Assembly: GCA_026018925.1 (NCBI GenBank)
Contig: JAKSZU010000027.1
Coordinates: 1,818,829 to 1,882,828 of the forward strand
Source of the DNA: Tupaia tana
Lineage: Eukaryota > Chordata > Mammalia > Scandentia > Tupaiidae
Direction of reading: 5' to 3'
Length of the DNA stretch: 64,000 bases
A program made the translations under genes and the position numbers. Shown one piece after another: positions 63,106 to 64,000 of this stretch; positions within the stretch are counted from its first letter, which is position 1; every line of letters begins with the position of its first letter. Under the pieces are notes generated by a model. It saw only the letters and a program-made list of their open reading frames with translations, ran no database searches and had not been told where the DNA came from.

Positions 63106-64000
63106 CGCCTTCCGAGGGCAGGACAAGAACTGGAGAGGAAGGAACAAGGGGAGCGGAGACTTGAACAAGACACGTCCTTGTCTTTTGTGAGCCATGTAAA
63201 TGTATAACCTATTTAAAATTATATTAAAAATTCAAAACTCATGCAAAATTTTTACTTTATGACATATTCACGTTTATCTTAATTTTTTAAAAATTATTCC
63301 GGATACTTTCACAAGAGTAAAACTGAATTCATAACTGGCCACCCTGACTGGCGGGCTACCTGGGACAGTAGAGGCAGTACAGTGACGAGGGGGCGCCAAG
63401 CCATCTGACACCCAAACGCTGAGCCTTCACTCCGCTCAGGTGCCAGCACAGCGCAGACAGGAGACCCAGGCTCGCCATGGGGAACACTCTCGGACCGGCG
63501 AGGGGGCAGGCCGGGACGCGCAGGCCTGGTCTCACCAGCCACGTGCTGGGACCTGGGGGCAGCACCCGGGGCAGGTGAGGGCGGGAGGGTCCGGCATCGA
63601 GAGACCGTCTCAGACGAACAGTTGGGCCCTGTCGCCCACAGGCAGGCATTTCTGTAGACGGGAAAATGGTAACCTCAGTGCCCCAGGACTTGAAATTAGT
63701 AGCCACGTACACCTGGGAGTGGCCAGAGAGGAGACGCCGGAACGCTGAAATGGCGACCCAGCACGGGCGACGCCACGGCCTCAGGGCCCTGCCTCCACAC
63801 GGGGCAGAAAGTGGAAAGCCGTGGCTTGGCGGGTACAAACCCCACGGCCAGCTTCCGACCTTACATCCTGAGAGTATCGGGTTGAAAGCTCTATTTCTGA
63901 CACATTTTACAAAGCTTGGTGATTACTGAATTCATCAGCCTGGCTTAAATACCCTACTATAGTTCCTGGTCTGCACTCACAGCCCTTTTGCTAAAATGCT
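63106..64000. other. Right end: NEK11 intron or upstream sequence
   Basis: No exon matching the NEK11 N terminus (glycine loop region) was found. A 160-codon minus-strand frame at 63356-63838 has no recognisable domain. Confidence 0.35.

Overview
The window looks like GC-rich nuclear DNA from a placental mammal. Two host genes are recognisable, both on the minus strand, separated by introns and repeats. The right 49 kb (15205-61463) holds most of NEK11, a NIMA-related protein kinase of the DNA-damage checkpoint. Eleven coding exons can be placed with splice sites and matching phases; the 5' exons lie beyond the right edge. About 3.4 kb further along in transcription is complete NUDT16 (10565-11770, three exons, 195 codons), a Nudix hydrolase. 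As I recall, human chromosome 3q22 has the same order and orientation (NEK11 then NUDT16), so this is conserved synteny. I found no other protein gene; MRPL3, the next human neighbour, is not visible.

The species cannot be named from sequence alone. The dominant repeat is a tRNA-type SINE of about 260 bp with an A box, a perfect B box, a (TCTG/TCTC)n tract and an A-rich tail. More than thirty copies occur in both orientations, several with 9-20 bp target-site duplications and little divergence, so the family was recently active. I do not recognise it as a family I can name. One 7SL/Alu-like piece near 40.4 kb hints at Euarchontoglires, but one copy is weak evidence. Older mammalian repeats (L2, MIR, L1/HAL1 ORF1, mariner and Tigger DNA transposons, a MER20-like hAT) are also present.

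Layout: 1-10.5 kb is repeat-rich flank with three minisatellites, including a 33-copy array of an exact 37-bp unit. 10.5-12.1 kb is NUDT16 with a CpG-rich promoter carrying four CCAAT boxes. 12.1-15.2 kb is intergenic or NEK11 3' UTR with a GC-rich minisatellite. 15.2-61.5 kb is NEK11, whose introns hold seven minisatellites, some carrying dense regulatory-type motifs: E-box plus GATA, pol III B boxes, 5' splice sites, G-runs. 61.5-64 kb is NEK11 intron with a GGC/GGA-rich tract.

Most notable: (i) I cannot find exons for the NEK11 coiled-coil/linker segment (human residues about 293-431), although the flanking exons join in frame; (ii) the position of the human CHK1 target Ser273 is encoded as Ala; (iii) a minisatellite about 145 nt into that same intron repeats a consensus 5' splice site eight times; (iv) two abutting arrays at 28.7-30.3 kb carry CACGTG, GATA and tandem B-box motifs. 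No LTR retrovirus, Polinton or CRISPR array was recognised.
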